The notes under the pieces are model-generated. The model had not been told where the DNA came from and made no database searches. It saw only the letters and a program-made list of their open reading frames with translations. Of a DNA stretch of 64,000 bases, positions 62,422-64,000 are shown piece after piece. How positions within the stretch are numbered: the first letter of the stretch is position 1; the number at the start of each line of letters is the position of its first letter. This DNA is from Candidatus Krumholzibacteriia bacterium. Lineage in GTDB: Bacteria > Krumholzibacteriota > Krumholzibacteriia > LZORAL124-64-63. The translations under genes and the position numbers were made by a program. The DNA lies in NCBI GenBank assembly GCA_016744705.1, contig JADGDU010000017.1, positions 40,601 through 104,600 of the forward strand. Reading direction: 5' to 3'.

Positions 62422-63813
62422 CTAGGGCCGGAAGATATAGAGATGAGACATGACGCCTTCGAAAAACTCGAGCATGCCTCTTTGGGCATTGGCTATGGAA
62501 CGCATTTCCACTTCTGTCATTTCACCATCAGTATTTTCCTGAACCAGAGCTTGGTAAGCTTCTTCTTCCAACTGGTCCAAAATTTCGGTGGTGAAACCCA
62601 ACTGGCTGCTTAACAGCACGGAACCATCAGGCTGCACTTCGGGATCCACATCATCGGCCCGGGTGAAGAAGAAAATCTCGGGGTCCAGGCGGCCGTCACT
62701 GGGGATTTTCCACAGATTACGATCATGCAAGGTGATGGAAGGGGCACGCCGGGTGGAGACAAAGATGATCTCGCTACCATCAGCAGTGAAGGTCGGTGTG
62801 GTGTTGAAAACACCGGCAATGGGATCACCCGAAATCAAAGTGGTGTAAGTCAGACGTTGCAGGTTGTCATCCAGAACCAGTTCATCAGCCTGGAAGGCAG
62901 CCGCATCAAAATCGATGGTGAAAATTTCAGTGCCAAGACCCGTGCTGTTCCCCACATCCATCCCACCGGAAAAGGCCAGTCGGGTGCCATCCGGAGACCA
63001 GCGGGGGGCTTCGATGCGCGAATATTCATTGGTCACGGTATGCACCACAGCATCGTAGCCATTGTTCAATCCAACGGTCTCCATATCAAGGACCAGCAGG
63101 CTCAAACCAGTGCAGGTTTCAAAGGAATCGGGTAGAGCACAACCGGAACGGGTGAAGACCATATAACGTCCATCGGGGCTCACAGAGGGAGACATATGCT
63201 GGAACATGCCACCACCAATGGCGGCATCAGCCGGCTCCATATAAGCCGCATAGGTCCGTAGCAAGGAGGACTCATAATTGGTGACATCAGAAGTGAAAAT
63301 ACGATACCCACGAGGAGTGTCGAGAGAATACGCAATGTTGGTATCATCTATCCAAGTGGGGCAAGCTTTGCGACGCTCTGCTTCAATTGTCGTCAAACTG
63401 ATGATATTGCCACCAATGGTGACAGAGGCATAATCACCGTCGAAACGCAAGAGGACGCCGTCCTGGCCAGCCAAACTGGTGGCAGGGTCCACCGAAGAGC
63501 GAGTGGGGATGACGATCAGCTGACGAAAAATAGTATACAACTCATCTTCGTTGTAGTGATCAATGGCGGGAATCGCCTTCCAGTCGGCTGTGAACAGGAT
63601 TCTCTGCCCATCAGGAGACATGGTGGGATTCAAGTAGTGAAACCCGTCACTGGAAGTATCAGTGGTGACCATGGCCAGATCACCACAGGAGTGGTTACCA
63701 CAGAGAGTCAGCACTTCCGATGGGTCTTCTTTGCTGGTGCAACCAACCAACACCATAAGAACCATGAGCAGAATGTAAGCCACCAAAAGGAAGCGGTTGT
63801 TCAGCCACTTCAT
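62422..63813 (-). CDS. WD40-like (PD40) beta-propeller lipoprotein
   Basis: A 463-residue lipoprotein with lipobox LVGC (C25) after a hydrophobic helix. At least three PD40-like blades are visible: NPTMSPDGQRILFTA, PSVSPDGRYMVFTRS and PRWSPDGTRLAFSG, plus TPTFTADGSEIIFVS, as in TolB-type propellers. It is probably a periplasmic or outer-membrane binding protein. ATG 63813 has GGAGG upstream with a long spacer. The aldolase gene starts 13 bases after its stop and may be co-transcribed. Confidence 0.78.
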   Translation of the reverse strand: MKWLNNRFLLVAYILLMVLMVLVGCTSKEDPSEVLTLCGNHSCGDLAMVTTDTSSDGFHYLNPTMSPDGQRILFTADWKAIPAIDHYNEDELYTIFRQLIVIPTRSSVDPATSLAGQDGVLLRFDGDYASVTIGGNIISLTTIEAERRKACPTWIDDTNIAYSLDTPRGYRIFTSDVTNYESSLLRTYAAYMEPADAAIGGGMFQHMSPSVSPDGRYMVFTRSGCALPDSFETCTGLSLLVLDMETVGLNNGYDAVVHTVTNEYSRIEAPRWSPDGTRLAFSGGMDVGNSTGLGTEIFTIDFDAAAFQADELVLDDNLQRLTYTTLISGDPIAGVFNTTPTFTADGSEIIFVSTRRAPSITLHDRNLWKIPSDGRLDPEIFFFTRADDVDPEVQPDGSVLLSSQLGFTTEILDQLEEEAYQALVQENTDGEMTEVEMRSIANAQRGMLEFFEGVMSHLYIFRP

Positions 63814-63892
63814 AGTTACCAAGACCTCCGGCCGCGGGTTTAAAAAATTAGGTTATCCCAGCCCCTGTAGGCATGGATACCCGTGTCCTTCA

Positions 63893-63931
63893 AAAATAAG
63901 GCACCCCTGCCGGCAAATCAACTGTCAGTTG
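63893..63931 (-). promoter_or_regulatory. Promoter with palindrome upstream of the propeller lipoprotein
   Basis: TTGATT (63916-63921) and TATTTT (63893-63898) on the minus strand are 17 bases apart. A perfect 13-base palindrome, CAACTG-T-CAGTTG (63919-63931), overlaps the -35 end. The remaining bases to 64000 show nothing I recognise. Confidence 0.4.
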
Positions 63932-64000
63932 TGCTTCAATGGTCCAGACTGAAGGAAGTGGTCACTCTCAACCATGACCAAATAGGGTATTTTCCAATAC

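Noticed and set aside
1..64000. CRISPR arrays, tRNA or rRNA genes, insertion sequences, phage genes
   Set aside because: I looked in every intergenic gap and found no regularly spaced repeats, cloverleaf-like sequences, transposase motifs or att-like repeats.

Overview
The window is ordinary bacterial chromosome, densely coding, of middling G+C. It has about 50 protein genes and no rRNA, recognisable tRNA, CRISPR array, insertion sequence or phage gene. The organism is Gram-negative: it has an LpxH-like lipid A enzyme, several lipoproteins, a periplasmic Do/DegP-type protease and an outer-membrane PorV/PorQ-type barrel. The barrel sits beside a secreted protein with a type IX-like C-terminal sorting domain. 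That pairing, a Bat aerotolerance operon, a short primary-type sigma factor without region 1.1, and DUF507 proteins point to the FCB superphylum or a neighbouring candidate phylum (Krumholzibacteriota, Latescibacterota or Gemmatimonadota-like). The exact phylum is inference.

Layout. 1-17.6 kb is one long minus-strand run of housekeeping genes, mostly joined by start/stop overlaps. In transcription order they are a LysM amidase, YbbR protein, PhnD-like protein, hisS, aspS, phoH, 7TM-HD phosphodiesterase, ybeY, CorC/HlyC protein, DUF502, mgtE, recO, glyQ and glyS. 17.8-23 kb holds envelope and stress genes: M23 peptidase, sigma factor, DegP-like protease, a coiled-coil protein and an LpxH-like phosphatase. 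23-27.6 kb holds the PorV-like barrel and a very large M6-type protein that has lost its zinc-binding histidines.

27.7-36.7 kb is the most unusual part. It contains two sigma-54 activators with intact GAFTGA/GSFTGA loops. One is an NtrC-type response regulator; the other is a TPR-GAF activator preceded by a tiny acidic secreted protein. Downstream lie two good -24/-12 promoter matches. One precedes a stretch with strong RNA secondary structure and no convincing gene. The other precedes an operon of an Fn3 lipoprotein and a basic, low-complexity exported protein with a CxxCH motif. I propose this as a sigma-54-controlled envelope module with its own small RNA.

36.8-50.8 kb holds rlmN, an Rrf2 regulator, mutY, a long-chain acyl-CoA ligase, a CDF metal transporter, an operon (btpA-like, rfbB, B3/4-domain gene, ggt, M28 peptidase), tdk and an HDOD gene. 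50.9-59.7 kb holds queD and the Bat operon (moxR, DUF58, membrane protein, batA, fused batBC, fused batDE). One Bat gene carries a G11 homopolymer in its signal-peptide codons. 59.9-63.8 kb holds two tandem DUF507 genes, a glycosyltransferase, a class II aldolase and a WD40-like lipoprotein.

Starts were moved from the longest reading frame where a ribosome binding site, overlap or family alignment supported it. Several genes use GTG or TTG. All function names rest on motif and family recognition by eye; no database search was run.
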